Shown here: positions 7,035 through 14,557 of the stretch, in pieces
Layout of the letters: each line of letters opens with the position of its first letter
Numbering within the stretch: the stretch's first letter is position 1
NCBI GenBank assembly: GCA_937877625.1
Contig: CALFJG010000054.1
Span: forward strand, 1-26,716
Direction: 5' to 3'
Origin: an uncultured Prevotellaceae bacterium
GTDB lineage: Bacteria; Bacteroidota; Bacteroidia; Bacteroidales; Bacteroidaceae
DNA: 26,716 nt
Position numbers and translations under genes: made by a program
Notes under the pieces: generated by a model
Seen by the model: only the letters and a program-made list of their open reading frames with translations
The model's database searches: none
Told to the model about the DNA's origin: nothing

Positions 7035-7207
7035 GGCAAAAGCGGGAAAGAGAAAATAGGTTGGACGGAGTGTTAATCGCGGTAGGACGGGTTTAAACTT
7101 AGTCCGATTGATTTTAAAATCAATCGGATTGATTTTAAAATCAAAGGCTTTGATTTTAGAATCAATCGGACTATGTTTAATCACGGTCGGACTATGCTAT
7201 GAGCGCA
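7035..7207. repeat. Leader plus 21-bp-period repeat array, locus A
   Basis: A leader at 7035-7060 (GGCAAAAGCGGGAAAG at its start) is followed by seven units starting at 7061, 7083, 7103, 7124, 7145, 7166 and 7187, spaced 22, 20, 21, 21, 21 and 21 bases. Most units begin T(C/A/T)GGA. The three central ones carry the palindromic core GATTTTAAAATC (third unit one base different). 7103-7128 is a perfect 26-bp palindrome. Outer units are degenerate. A second copy of leader and array is at 26577-26716. There are no unique spacers between units, so it is not a CRISPR. Confidence 0.85.
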
Positions 7208-7227
7208 CGCATCCTCGCCTGCATATA

Positions 7228-7282
7228 GGAGCGCGCACGCGGCTCGCTGCAAAAATGATGCAAACGAGCCGCCTACGCCTCC
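7228..7282. repeat. Long imperfect intergenic hairpin
   Basis: 7239-7246 pairs with 7265-7272 (eight GC-rich pairs). It is extended outward by 7233-7235 with 7276-7278 and 7228-7231 with 7279-7282, and inward by 7248-7250 with 7260-7262. It follows directly after repeat array A. It could end transcription reading in from the left or be part of the same element. Confidence 0.6.
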
Positions 7283-7523
7283 AGAGGCTTACACCTTGGC
7301 TGCTATACCTACAACACTGAATGGGGCTTTCACTACGTGCGAAACTCGAATTCCTTTTTTCTATCCAACGGCGTTAGCTTTTTGCTCCTGAAAAATAAGC
7401 CACGAAGAGCGAACGCAACCATAAAAATGCCCACAAATCGCAATGTCAATATAGCAAAATTCGAAAAGGAGGCGATTTTTCTTGATTTTCTTATGCTGTT
7501 TTTCGCATAAAAACAAGAAAAAG
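7283..7523. other. Non-coding stretch upstream of the ribosomal promoter
   Basis: AT-rich sequence with no gene I can support. A small hairpin, TTATGC at 7491-7496 with GCATAA at 7505-7510, lies about 15 bases upstream of the -33 element. The A/T-rich tract just before the promoter could act as an UP element, but that is inference. Confidence 0.4.
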
Positions 7524-7554
7524 TTTGTCTGTATGAAAGAAGATTGTATTTTTG
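7524..7554 (+). promoter_or_regulatory. Main promoter of the ribosomal protein cluster
   Basis: TTTG at 7524-7527, a 19-base gap and TATTTTTG at 7547-7554 make a near-ideal Bacteroidetes housekeeping promoter. It is the only clear promoter before rplC and should start RNA near 7561. Confidence 0.8.
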
Positions 7555-7725
7555 CAGCCGCAAAAGTAGGAAACGACTGAAACCTGCTTATTATATATAC
7601 GGTATCGCGCCGAAGTAGATGCCGCGTTGTGTGAAAAACAACACAGTGTCCCGACACGTCACTCGCGAAGACAAGACGGGCTACGCTGAACAACAAAGAC
7701 AATAAACATCAATCAAACAACAGAA
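7555..7725 (+). promoter_or_regulatory. Long 5' leader of the rplC-rplQ transcript
   Basis: About 165 bases separate the predicted start of transcription from the rplC ATG. Short possible stems include GTTGT (7626-7630) with ACAAC (7638-7642) and GTGT/ACAC within 7647-7658. In other bacteria the S10 leader is bound by L4 for autogenous control. Whether this leader does so cannot be judged by eye. The last 40 bases are A-rich and lack a Shine-Dalgarno sequence. Confidence 0.45.
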
Positions 7726-8343
7726 ATGCCAGGATTATTAGGAAAGAAAATCGGAATGATTTCCGTTTTCAGTGCTGATGGCAAGAATGTGCCATGCACT
7801 GTGATCGAAGCTGGTCCTTGCGTTGTAACTCAGGTGAAGAGCGTAGAGAAAGACGGTTATGCCGCCGTTCAGCTCGGTTTCCAAGAAGCCAAAGAGAAGA
7901 ACACCTCTGCCCCCCTTCGCGGCCATTTCAAGAAGGCCGGAGTTACCCCGAAGCGTCATTTAGCCGAGTTCAAAGATTTCGACCAAGAACTCAACCTCGG
8001 CGATACGCTGACAGTAGACCTTTTCAGTGATGCTGCTTTTGTAGATGTCACGGGGATGTCTAAAGGAAAAGGCTTCCAAGGTGTCGTGAAACGTCACGGT
8101 TTCGGCGGCGTAGGCCAGAAGACACACGGCCAGGACGACCGCTTGCGCGCACCCGGTTCTATCGGTGCCTGCTCGTATCCCGCGAAAGTGTTTAAGGGAC
8201 TGCGTATGGCAGGTCAGATGGGTAACGAGCGCGTGACGACGCAAAACCTGCGTGTACTCAAAGTGATACCCGAGAAGAACTTGCTGCTCATCAAAGGCAG
8301 CGTTGCCGGGTGTAAAGGTTCAATCGTTATAATTCGCAAGTGA
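7726..8343 (+). CDS. rplC: 50S ribosomal protein L3
   Basis: This 205-residue L3 helps start 50S assembly and reaches the peptidyl-transferase centre. It shows the family core TGMSKGKGFQGVVKRHGF at 109-126 and GSIGACSYPAKVFKGLRMAG at 144-163. The glutamine methylated by PrmB in E. coli is replaced here (GSIGAC in place of GSIGQN), as is common in Bacteroidetes. It is the first gene of the cluster: rpsJ, which normally precedes it, is absent, and the gene is served directly by the promoter at 7524-7554. Its stop overlaps the next start. Confidence 0.98.
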   Translation: MPGLLGKKIGMISVFSADGKNVPCTVIEAGPCVVTQVKSVEKDGYAAVQLGFQEAKEKNTSAPLRGHFKKAGVTPKRHLAEFKDFDQELNLGDTLTVDLFSDAAFVDVTGMSKGKGFQGVVKRHGFGGVGQKTHGQDDRLRAPGSIGACSYPAKVFKGLRMAGQMGNERVTTQNLRVLKVIPEKNLLLIKGSVAGCKGSIVIIRK

Positions 8344-8972
8344 TGGAACTGAGTGTATTGGATATTAAAGGCAAAGACACCGGCCGCAAGGCGGTGCTCA
8401 GCGACAATGTCTTCGGCATTGAGCCGAATGACCATGTGATTTATCTCGATGTGAAGCAGTATATGGCAGACCAGCGCCAAGGCACGGCTAAGAGCAAAGA
8501 GCGCAGCGAAATCGCTGGTTCTACCCGCAAGCTCGGTCGTCAGAAAGGCGGCGGCGGTGCACGCCACGGCGATATCAAATCGCCTGTGTTGCGCGGCGGA
8601 GGTCGTGTGTTCGGCCCCAAACCACGCGATTACTCTTTCAAACTCAATAAAAAGGTGAAGCGTCTTGCACGACGTAGCGCACTGAGCTATAAAGTGCAGG
8701 AGAATGCTCTCCTCGTAGTGGAGGATTTCACATTTGAAGAGCCCAAAACCAAACTGTTTGTTGAACTCCTCAACAACCTCAACGTGGCTGATAAGAAAGT
8801 ACTGGTGGTGGTTCCCCAGTCGGATGTTAACATCTATCTCTCCTCGCGCAACCTGCCGAAGGCAAATGTGGCTGTTGCTGCCGACCTCAACACTTACGGC
8901 ATTCTTGACAGTGCCGTACTCGTGATGACAGAGAAAGCCGTGGAGAGCGTAGAGGCTGTCTTAAACAAATAA
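8343..8972 (+). CDS. rplD: 50S ribosomal protein L4
   Basis: L4, 209 residues, binds 23S rRNA and lines the exit tunnel with a long basic loop, visible here as LGRQKGGGGARHGD and the following GGGRVFGPKPRDY. ATG 8343 overlaps the rplC stop by one base (TGATG), suggesting translational coupling. A GTG three bases upstream is in frame but less likely. In enterobacteria L4 also represses the S10 operon; nothing here shows whether it does so. Confidence 0.97.
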   Translation: MELSVLDIKGKDTGRKAVLSDNVFGIEPNDHVIYLDVKQYMADQRQGTAKSKERSEIAGSTRKLGRQKGGGGARHGDIKSPVLRGGGRVFGPKPRDYSFKLNKKVKRLARRSALSYKVQENALLVVEDFTFEEPKTKLFVELLNNLNVADKKVLVVVPQSDVNIYLSSRNLPKANVAVAADLNTYGILDSAVLVMTEKAVESVEAVLNK

Positions 8973-8985
8973 AACGCCGCTTACT

Positions 8986-9276
8986 ATGGGATACATTATT
9001 AAACCAATCATCACTGAAAAGATGAACAACGAAACCGAGAAGCGTGGACGCTACGGTTTCATTGTACGCCCCGAGGCCAGCAAGACACAGATTAAGGCAG
9101 AGATCCAAAAGAGGTTCGGCGTAAACGTAGAAGCGATCAACACCTGCATCTACGCTGGCAAGAACAAAAGCCGCTATACACGTGGCGGATTTATAAAAGG
9201 ACGCACCAATGCTTTCAAGAAAGCCTATGTAACCTTGAAAGATGGTGAAAGTATAGATTTCTATAGCAATATCTAA
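8986..9276 (+). CDS. rplW: 50S ribosomal protein L23
   Basis: L23, 96 residues, sits at the tunnel exit and docks trigger factor and SRP. It begins with the typical IIKPIITEKM and carries FIVRPEASKTQIKAEIQKRF and VEAINTCIYAGK, the conserved folds of the family. It has normal bacterial length and is 13 bases downstream of rplD. Confidence 0.96.
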   Translation: MGYIIKPIITEKMNNETEKRGRYGFIVRPEASKTQIKAEIQKRFGVNVEAINTCIYAGKNKSRYTRGGFIKGRTNAFKKAYVTLKDGESIDFYSNI

Positions 9277-9284
9277 TAAAAGTA

Positions 9285-10115
9285 ATGGCAGTACGCAAAT
9301 TGAAGCCCACAACTCCTGGGCAACGACACAAGATTATCGGCACGTTCGAAGAGATTACTGCATCCGTGCCGGAGAAATCTCTCGTTTGCGGAAAGCGTCG
9401 CACCGGTGGCCGCAACAACAGCGGCAAGATGACGATGCGTTATATCGGTGGCGGCCACAAAAAGAAATTCCGCTTCATAGATTTCAAACGAGAGAAAGAT
9501 GGTGTGCCTGCGACAGTGAAGACGATAGAGTACGACCCCAACCGCTCGGCTCGTATCGCTCTGCTCTTCTATGCAGACGGAGAAAAACGCTATATCATAG
9601 CACCCAACGGCCTTAAGGTAGGCGACAAACTGCTCTCTGGTGCTGACGCAGCACCCGAAGTAGGAAACTGCTTGCCGCTGAAGAACATCCCCGTGGGTAC
9701 TGTGATTCACAACATTGAGCTTCGCCCCGGACAGGGTGCGCTGCTCGTGCGCTCGGCAGGCAACTTCGCACAGCTCACCAGCCGCGAAGGAGACTACTGT
9801 GTGATTAAGCTACCCAGTGGTGAGATACGCAAAGTACTCAGCGCTTGCAAAGCCACAATAGGTAGCGTTGGCAACAGCGAACACTCGCTTGAGAAGTCAG
9901 GAAAAGCCGGCCGCAGCCGTTGGCTCGGGCGTCGTCCGCACAACCGTGGCGTAGTGATGAACCCCGTAGATCACCCGATGGGTGGTGGTGAGGGGCGCCA
10001 GAGCGGTGGACACCCACGCTCACGCACAGGCCTCTATGCCAAGGGCAAGAAGACACGCTCGCCCAAGAAGCATTCGAGCAAGTATATCATTGAGAGAGCA
10101 AAACGTCGTAAGTAA
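9285..10115 (+). CDS. rplB: 50S ribosomal protein L2
   Basis: L2, 276 residues, is needed for subunit joining and peptidyl transfer. The N-terminal KLKPTTPGQRH, central RPGQGALLVRSAGNFAQL and C-terminal MNPVDHPMGGGEGR (from 225) are diagnostic. The motif often written DHPHGGG reads DHPMGGG here (Met232), a variant I recall from Bacteroidetes relatives. It follows rplW by eight bases. Confidence 0.98.
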   Translation: MAVRKLKPTTPGQRHKIIGTFEEITASVPEKSLVCGKRRTGGRNNSGKMTMRYIGGGHKKKFRFIDFKREKDGVPATVKTIEYDPNRSARIALLFYADGEKRYIIAPNGLKVGDKLLSGADAAPEVGNCLPLKNIPVGTVIHNIELRPGQGALLVRSAGNFAQLTSREGDYCVIKLPSGEIRKVLSACKATIGSVGNSEHSLEKSGKAGRSRWLGRRPHNRGVVMNPVDHPMGGGEGRQSGGHPRSRTGLYAKGKKTRSPKKHSSKYIIERAKRRK

Positions 10116-10137
10116 CTAAACGCCTAAAGACTATAAT

Positions 10138-10404
10138 ATGAGTCGTTCACTTAAAAAAGGACCGTATATCACTGTCTCCTTAGAGAAGAAAATTCTTGCT
10201 ATGAACGAAAGTGGCAAGAAGAACGTGGTGAAGACATGGGCGCGTGCTTGCATGATCTCTCCGGATTTCGTAGGGCACACGATAGCAGTGCATAACGGCA
10301 ACAAGTTCATCCCTGTTTATGTAACCGAAAATATGGTAGGCCACAAACTCGGCGAGTTTGCCCCGACACGTAAATTCGGAGGCCACGCTGGCAATAAGAA
10401 ATAA
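10138..10404 (+). CDS. rpsS: 30S ribosomal protein S19
   Basis: S19, 88 residues, forms a head-of-30S complex with S13. MSRSLKKGPYI at the start and the HKLGEFAPTRKFGGHAG C-terminal block are diagnostic. Normal length, within the cluster. Confidence 0.98.
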   Translation: MSRSLKKGPYITVSLEKKILAMNESGKKNVVKTWARACMISPDFVGHTIAVHNGNKFIPVYVTENMVGHKLGEFAPTRKFGGHAGNKK

Positions 10405-10445
10405 GCAGGCACATCGTTTACCATTTAGATATTATAAACTGAATA

Positions 10446-10847
10446 ATGGGTAACAGAAAGAGAAAAGCCGCAGAGGCTCGTAAGGAAGCAAAGAAGCAGA
10501 TGTTCTTTGCAAAGTTGAACAATGTCCCCTCCTCCCCCCGTAAGATGCGCTATGTTGTTGACTTGGTACGCGGTATGGAGGTAGGCAAAGCCCTCGGTGT
10601 TCTGCAGTTCTCCAAGAAAGCAGCCTCCGCAGACGTGGAGAAGCTTCTCCGCTCGGCTATCGCCAACTGGGAACAGAAGAATGAACGTAAAGCCGAGGAA
10701 GGCGAATTGTTCATTACCAAGATATTTGTTGATGAAGGCTTTACGCTCAAGAGACTGCGCCCCGCGCCACAAGGTCGCGGCCACCGCATACGCAAGCGTT
10801 CCAACCATGTCACAGTATTTGTAGGAACTAAAACTGAAAACGAATAA
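10446..10847 (+). CDS. rplV: 50S ribosomal protein L22
   Basis: L22, 133 residues, contacts all 23S rRNA domains and lines the exit tunnel. The core SPRKMRYVVDLVRGMEVGKA and the beta-hairpin end RAPQGRGHRIRKRSNHVTV-like segment are seen (here RPAPQGRGHRIRKRSNHVTV). A lysine/alanine-rich N-terminal extension of about 20 residues precedes the core, as in Bacteroidetes relatives. Confidence 0.97.
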   Translation: MGNRKRKAAEARKEAKKQMFFAKLNNVPSSPRKMRYVVDLVRGMEVGKALGVLQFSKKAASADVEKLLRSAIANWEQKNERKAEEGELFITKIFVDEGFTLKRLRPAPQGRGHRIRKRSNHVTVFVGTKTENE

Positions 10848-10850
10848 TTT

Positions 10851-11582
10851 ATGGGACAGAAAGTTAATCCGATTAGTAACCGTCTCGGCATCATTCGCGG
10901 TTGGGACTCCAATTGGTATGGTGGCAACAGTTTTGGTGACAATATACTTGAGGACAGCAAGCTGCGCAAGTATTTGAACGCCCGCTTGGCCAACGCCAGC
11001 CTTTCACGTATCGTGATAGAGCGTACACCGAAAAAGATTACAATCACCGTGTGTACCGCACGTCCCGGTATCATCATCGGTAAGGGTGGCCAAGAGGTTG
11101 ATAAACTCAAAGAAGAAATCAAAAAGATTACCGACAAGGATGTACAGATCAACATCTTTGAGGTACGTCGTCCAGATGTAGATGCCAATATCGTTGGCGA
11201 CAGCATTGCCCGTCAGATAGAGCGTCGTGTGGCTTATCGCCGCGCTATAAAAAACGCCATCGGCAATGCCATACGTGCTGGTGCAGAAGGAATAAAAGTG
11301 CAGATATCAGGTCGTCTGAATGGCGCAGAAATCGCACGTTCCGAGATGTATAAGGAAGGACGTACCCCGCTCCACACCTTCCGTGCCGACATTGACTACA
11401 GCCAGAACGAGGCTATCACCAAGGTAGGCGTACTCGGTATCAAAGTGTGGATATGTAAAGGTGAGGTTTACGGCAAACGCGACTTGGCTCCCAACTTCCA
11501 GCAAGACAAAGAGCCGCGTGGCAATTTTGGCGGACGTGGCGAACGGCGTGGCCGTCGTCGCGGAGCATCCGAGCGTAGGTAA
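10851..11582 (+). CDS. rpsC: 30S ribosomal protein S3
   Basis: S3, 243 residues, lines the mRNA entry channel. The type II KH domain is clear, with PGIIIGKGGQEVDKLKEEI around 72-90 (GKGG at 77-80). The C-terminal domain contains AEIARSEMYKEGRTPLHTFR. It ends in a short Gly/Arg-rich tail. Only three bases separate it from rplV. Confidence 0.98.
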   Translation: MGQKVNPISNRLGIIRGWDSNWYGGNSFGDNILEDSKLRKYLNARLANASLSRIVIERTPKKITITVCTARPGIIIGKGGQEVDKLKEEIKKITDKDVQINIFEVRRPDVDANIVGDSIARQIERRVAYRRAIKNAIGNAIRAGAEGIKVQISGRLNGAEIARSEMYKEGRTPLHTFRADIDYSQNEAITKVGVLGIKVWICKGEVYGKRDLAPNFQQDKEPRGNFGGRGERRGRRRGASERR

Positions 11583-11605
11583 ACCCCGAAAAATGTAAAA
11601 CAGTT

Positions 11606-12031
11606 ATGTTACAACCTAAAAGAACCAAGTACAGAAGGCCGCAAAAAGGTCGCGCAAAAGGGAATGCTCATCGCGGCACCCAACTCGCCTTTGGTAGTTT
11701 CGGGATAAAGAGCCTCGACACACACTGGATAACAGCCCGTCAGATTGAGGCCGCCCGTGTGGCTATGACACGTTATATGCAACGTGAGGGTCAGAGTTGG
11801 ATACGCATCTTCCCCGACAAGCCGGTGACAAAGAAACCTGCCGATGTCCGTATGGGTAAAGGTAAGGGAGACCCCGTAGGATACGTTTATCCTATAACCC
11901 CCGGCCGTATCATTTTTGAGATTGAAGGAGTAAGTTTCGAAGTAGCAAAAGAAGCACTGCGCTTAGCCGCTCAGAAACTGCCCGTAACTACGAAGTTTGT
12001 TGTACGTCACGATTACGATAAGAACGCCTGA
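11606..12031 (+). CDS. rplP: 50S ribosomal protein L16
   Basis: L16, 141 residues, contacts A-site tRNA and organises the 50S central protuberance. It opens with MLQPKRTKYRRPQKGR, and RMGKGKG carries Arg82, the position equivalent to the hydroxylated arginine of E. coli. Normal length. Confidence 0.98.
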   Translation: MLQPKRTKYRRPQKGRAKGNAHRGTQLAFGSFGIKSLDTHWITARQIEAARVAMTRYMQREGQSWIRIFPDKPVTKKPADVRMGKGKGDPVGYVYPITPGRIIFEIEGVSFEVAKEALRLAAQKLPVTTKFVVRHDYDKNA

Positions 12032-12033
12032 TT

Positions 12034-12228
12034 ATGAAGATAGCAGAAATCCGCGCACTCTCTGCAGATGAACTGCGTGAGCGCATCCAGACCGAGGTTT
12101 CCAACTACGAGACGATGAAGTTTAACCATCACGTCACACCGCTGGAAGACCCCTCCAAGATTAAGCAGGCTCGTCGTACCATTGCACGCCTTAAAACCGT
12201 GCTGCGTGAATTAGAATTAAAAAAGTAA
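12034..12228 (+). CDS. rpmC: 50S ribosomal protein L29
   Basis: L29, 64 residues, is a small two-helix protein near the tunnel exit. IRALSADELRERI and the C-terminal IKQARRTIARLKTVLREL are characteristic. It begins two bases after the rplP stop. Confidence 0.95.
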   Translation: MKIAEIRALSADELRERIQTEVSNYETMKFNHHVTPLEDPSKIKQARRTIARLKTVLRELELKK

Positions 12229-12240
12229 CCACGCATCTCT

Positions 12241-12498
12241 ATGGAAAAGAGAAACTTAAGAAAGACGCGCCAAGGTGTGGTAATTAGCAACAAAATGGAT
12301 AAGACTGTTGTTGTTGCTTCTCGCTTCAAGGAGATTCACCCCATTTATGGCAAATTCGTCTTGAAGACAAAGAAGTATCACGCCCACGATGAAGCTAATG
12401 ATTGCAACATTGGCGACACCGTACAGATAATGGAAACTCGCCCCTTGAGTAAAACCAAGACTTGGAGGGTAGTTAAAATCTTAGAAAGAGCGAAGTAA
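12241..12498 (+). CDS. rpsQ: 30S ribosomal protein S17
   Basis: S17, 85 residues, is an OB-fold primary 16S binder. RKTRQGVVISNKMDKTVVV and the motif GDTVQIMETRPLSKTKTWRV are diagnostic. Normal length. Confidence 0.97.
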   Translation: MEKRNLRKTRQGVVISNKMDKTVVVASRFKEIHPIYGKFVLKTKKYHAHDEANDCNIGDTVQIMETRPLSKTKTWRVVKILERAK

Positions 12499-12500
12499 TT

Positions 12501-12866
12501 ATGATACAGACTGAAACAAGACTTACTGTTGCTGACAACAGTGGGGCTCGCGAGGCACTTTGCATCCGCGTGCTCGGAGGTACTCGCCGTCGTTACGCTT
12601 CTGTGGGCGACATCATCGTCGTAGCCGTAAAGAACGTTATCCCGTCGAGCGACCTTAAGAAAGGTGCTGTGTCGAGAGCATTGATAGTACGCACGAAAAA
12701 AGAGATCCGTCGTGCCGACGGTTCTTACATACGTTTTGATGACAACGCCTGTGTGTTGCTCAACAACGCCGGTGAACTGAGGGGCAGCCGTATCTTCGGT
12801 CCTGTGGCTCGCGAACTTCGTGCCGTAAATATGAAAGTTGTCTCGCTCGCACCCGAAGTGCTTTAA
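12501..12866 (+). CDS. rplN: 50S ribosomal protein L14
   Basis: L14, 121 residues, forms an intersubunit bridge. MIQTETRLTVADNSGAREA, the GDIIVVAVKNVIP strand and the C-terminal RIFGPVARELR are diagnostic. It starts two bases after rpsQ. Confidence 0.98.
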   Translation: MIQTETRLTVADNSGAREALCIRVLGGTRRRYASVGDIIVVAVKNVIPSSDLKKGAVSRALIVRTKKEIRRADGSYIRFDDNACVLLNNAGELRGSRIFGPVARELRAVNMKVVSLAPEVL

Positions 12867-12887
12867 CCCGCAAAAACACGAAACGTA

Positions 12888-13205
12888 ATGAGTAAGTTAC
12901 ATATCAAGAAAGGCGACACCGTTTTCGTCAACACCGGTAAGGACAGAGGCAAGACAGGAAAAGTCCTCAAAGTGTTGGTAAAAGAGCAACGTGCCGTTGT
13001 AGAAGGAGTGAACATCGTCTCCAAGAGCCAGAAGCCTAACGCTGCAAACCCGCAGGGCGGCATCATCAAGCTGGAGGCACCGATCCATATTTCTAACCTG
13101 AACCCGCTGGACCCCAAGAGCGGCAAACCTACCCGTGTGGGACGTCGTCTGGAGGACGGTAAACTGGTTCGTTATGCTAAAAAATCCGGGCAGGAGATTA
13201 AGTGA
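12888..13205 (+). CDS. rplX: 50S ribosomal protein L24
   Basis: L24, 105 residues, is an assembly initiator with a KOW motif (IKKGDTVFVNTGKDRGKTGK, residues 5-24). NPQGGIIKLEAPIHISN follows, as in the family. Its stop overlaps the rplE start by one base. Confidence 0.96.
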   Translation: MSKLHIKKGDTVFVNTGKDRGKTGKVLKVLVKEQRAVVEGVNIVSKSQKPNAANPQGGIIKLEAPIHISNLNPLDPKSGKPTRVGRRLEDGKLVRYAKKSGQEIK

Positions 13206-13759
13206 TGAGTAATACAGCAAGTCTCAAGAAAGAATACGCCGAGCGTATCGCCCCGGCGTTGATGAAGCAGTTTGGCTATACATCACCGATGCAAATCCCC
13301 GTTCTCAAGAAGATTGTAGTAAACGAGGGCTTGGGTATGGCTACTGCCGATAAGAAGATTATAGAAGTGGCTATCAACGAACTGTCGGCAATCACTGGCC
13401 AGAAGGCTGTGGCCACAGTATCGCGCAAAGACGTAGCCAACTTTAAGTTGCGCAAGAAAATGCCTATCGGAGTGATGGTTACTTTGCGTCGTGAGAGAAT
13501 GTATGAATTTTTGGAGCGTTTGGTACGCGTGGCTCTGCCCCGTATTCGCGACTTCAAAGGTATCAATAGCAAACTCGACGGACGTGGTAACTACACACTC
13601 GGTATTGAAGAACAGATAATCTTCCCCGAAATCAATATTGACTCTATTGAGCGTATCGTGGGCATGAATATCACGTTCGTCACTACGGCAAAGACCGATG
13701 AAGAAGGCTATGCCTTGCTCAAAGAGTTTGGCCTTCCGTTCAAGAACGCTAACAAGTAA
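13205..13759 (+). CDS. rplE: 50S ribosomal protein L5
   Basis: L5, 184 residues, binds 5S rRNA and contacts S13 across the subunits. IPVLKKIVVNEGLG, AVATVSRKDVANFKLRKKMPIG and the later RGNYTLGIEEQIIFPEI are diagnostic. ATG 13205 overlaps the rplX stop in TGATG, matching the rplC/rplD coupling. The in-frame GTG at 13202 is less likely. Confidence 0.97.
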   Translation: MSNTASLKKEYAERIAPALMKQFGYTSPMQIPVLKKIVVNEGLGMATADKKIIEVAINELSAITGQKAVATVSRKDVANFKLRKKMPIGVMVTLRRERMYEFLERLVRVALPRIRDFKGINSKLDGRGNYTLGIEEQIIFPEINIDSIERIVGMNITFVTTAKTDEEGYALLKEFGLPFKNANK

Positions 13760-13767
13760 GAGAGAAT

Positions 13768-14070
13768 ATGGCAAAAGAATCAATGAAAGCACGCGAAGTG
13801 AAGCGTGCCAAATTAGTAGCCAAGTATGCAAAGAAGCGTGCTGAACTCAAGGAAATTGTCAACAAGAGCAATGATCCCGCTGAGGCCTATGAGGCGGCTC
13901 GCAAATTGCAGAAAATACCACGCAACGCCAATCCTATCCGCTTGCACAATCGTTGCAAGATAACCGGACGTCCAAAAGGTTATATGCGTCTGTTTGGCTT
14001 GTCGCGTATTCAGTTCCGTGAAATGGCTTCGCAGGGACTCATACCTGGCGTACGCAAGGCAAGTTGGTAA
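13768..14070 (+). CDS. rpsN: 30S ribosomal protein S14 (zinc-free type)
   Basis: S14, 100 residues, is a late-assembly 30S head protein. RLHNRCKITGRPKGYMRLFGLSRIQFREMA is the family core. Only one cysteine is present, so it cannot form the CxxC zinc ribbon and belongs to the long zinc-independent type. After it comes a 76-base gap, the largest inside the spc part. Confidence 0.97.
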   Translation: MAKESMKAREVKRAKLVAKYAKKRAELKEIVNKSNDPAEAYEAARKLQKIPRNANPIRLHNRCKITGRPKGYMRLFGLSRIQFREMASQGLIPGVRKASW

Positions 14071-14146
14071 CAAACGCTACGGTGTTATTCCCTTATCTAT
14101 TTAATATTGTCGGGGTAGTCCCGATTAATTAAACCACAACAATCAA
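14071..14146 (+). other. rpsN-rpsH intercistronic gap with hairpin
   Basis: Within this gap CGGG/CCCG (about 14111-14123) forms a small stem flanked by complementary AT-rich stretches (TTAAT to the left, ATTAA to the right). TAATATTG at 14103-14109 is one base off a -7 element, so an internal promoter or a processing site is possible, but neither is well supported. Confidence 0.3.
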
Positions 14147-14542
14147 ATGACAGATCCTATTGCAGATTACTTGACGCGTGTCCGCAACGCTATCCGTGCC
14201 AACCACAGGGTGGTGGAGATCCCCGCGTCAAATCTGAAGAAGGAGATTACAAAAATCCTCTTCGAACAGGGCTTCATCCTTAACTTTAAGTTCGTAGATG
14301 ACGGCCCACAAGGAACCATTAAGATTGCGTTGAAGTATAACCCGCAAACGCGCGAGAATGCTATCCGCAATCTGAAGCGCATATCACGCCCCGGCCTGCG
14401 CAAGTACACCGGCTATCGTGATATGCCGCGTGTGATAAATGGCCTCGGTATTGCCATCGTGTCTACATCGCAAGGCGTGATGACTAATAAGGCAGCAGCC
14501 AACTTGAAGATAGGTGGCGAAGTATTGTGTTACGTATATTAA
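14147..14542 (+). CDS. rpsH: 30S ribosomal protein S8
   Basis: S8, 131 residues, is a primary 16S binder; in E. coli it also represses the spc operon. MTDPIADYLTRVRNAIRA, RISRPGLRKY and the C-terminal GLGIAIVSTSQGVMTNKAA are diagnostic. The gap before it is the only notable break nearby. Confidence 0.98.
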   Translation: MTDPIADYLTRVRNAIRANHRVVEIPASNLKKEITKILFEQGFILNFKFVDDGPQGTIKIALKYNPQTRENAIRNLKRISRPGLRKYTGYRDMPRVINGLGIAIVSTSQGVMTNKAAANLKIGGEVLCYVY

Positions 14543-14557
14543 TAAAGGAGCAACACT

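Noticed and set aside
7103..7166. CRISPR array
   Set aside because: Units follow each other with no unique spacers, are only 21 bp, and no cas genes are present.
6887..7725. tRNA or rRNA gene in the large gap
   Set aside because: I see no cloverleaf, TTCGA-type T-loop or rRNA-like sequence; the gap is accounted for by repeats, a hairpin, a promoter and a leader.
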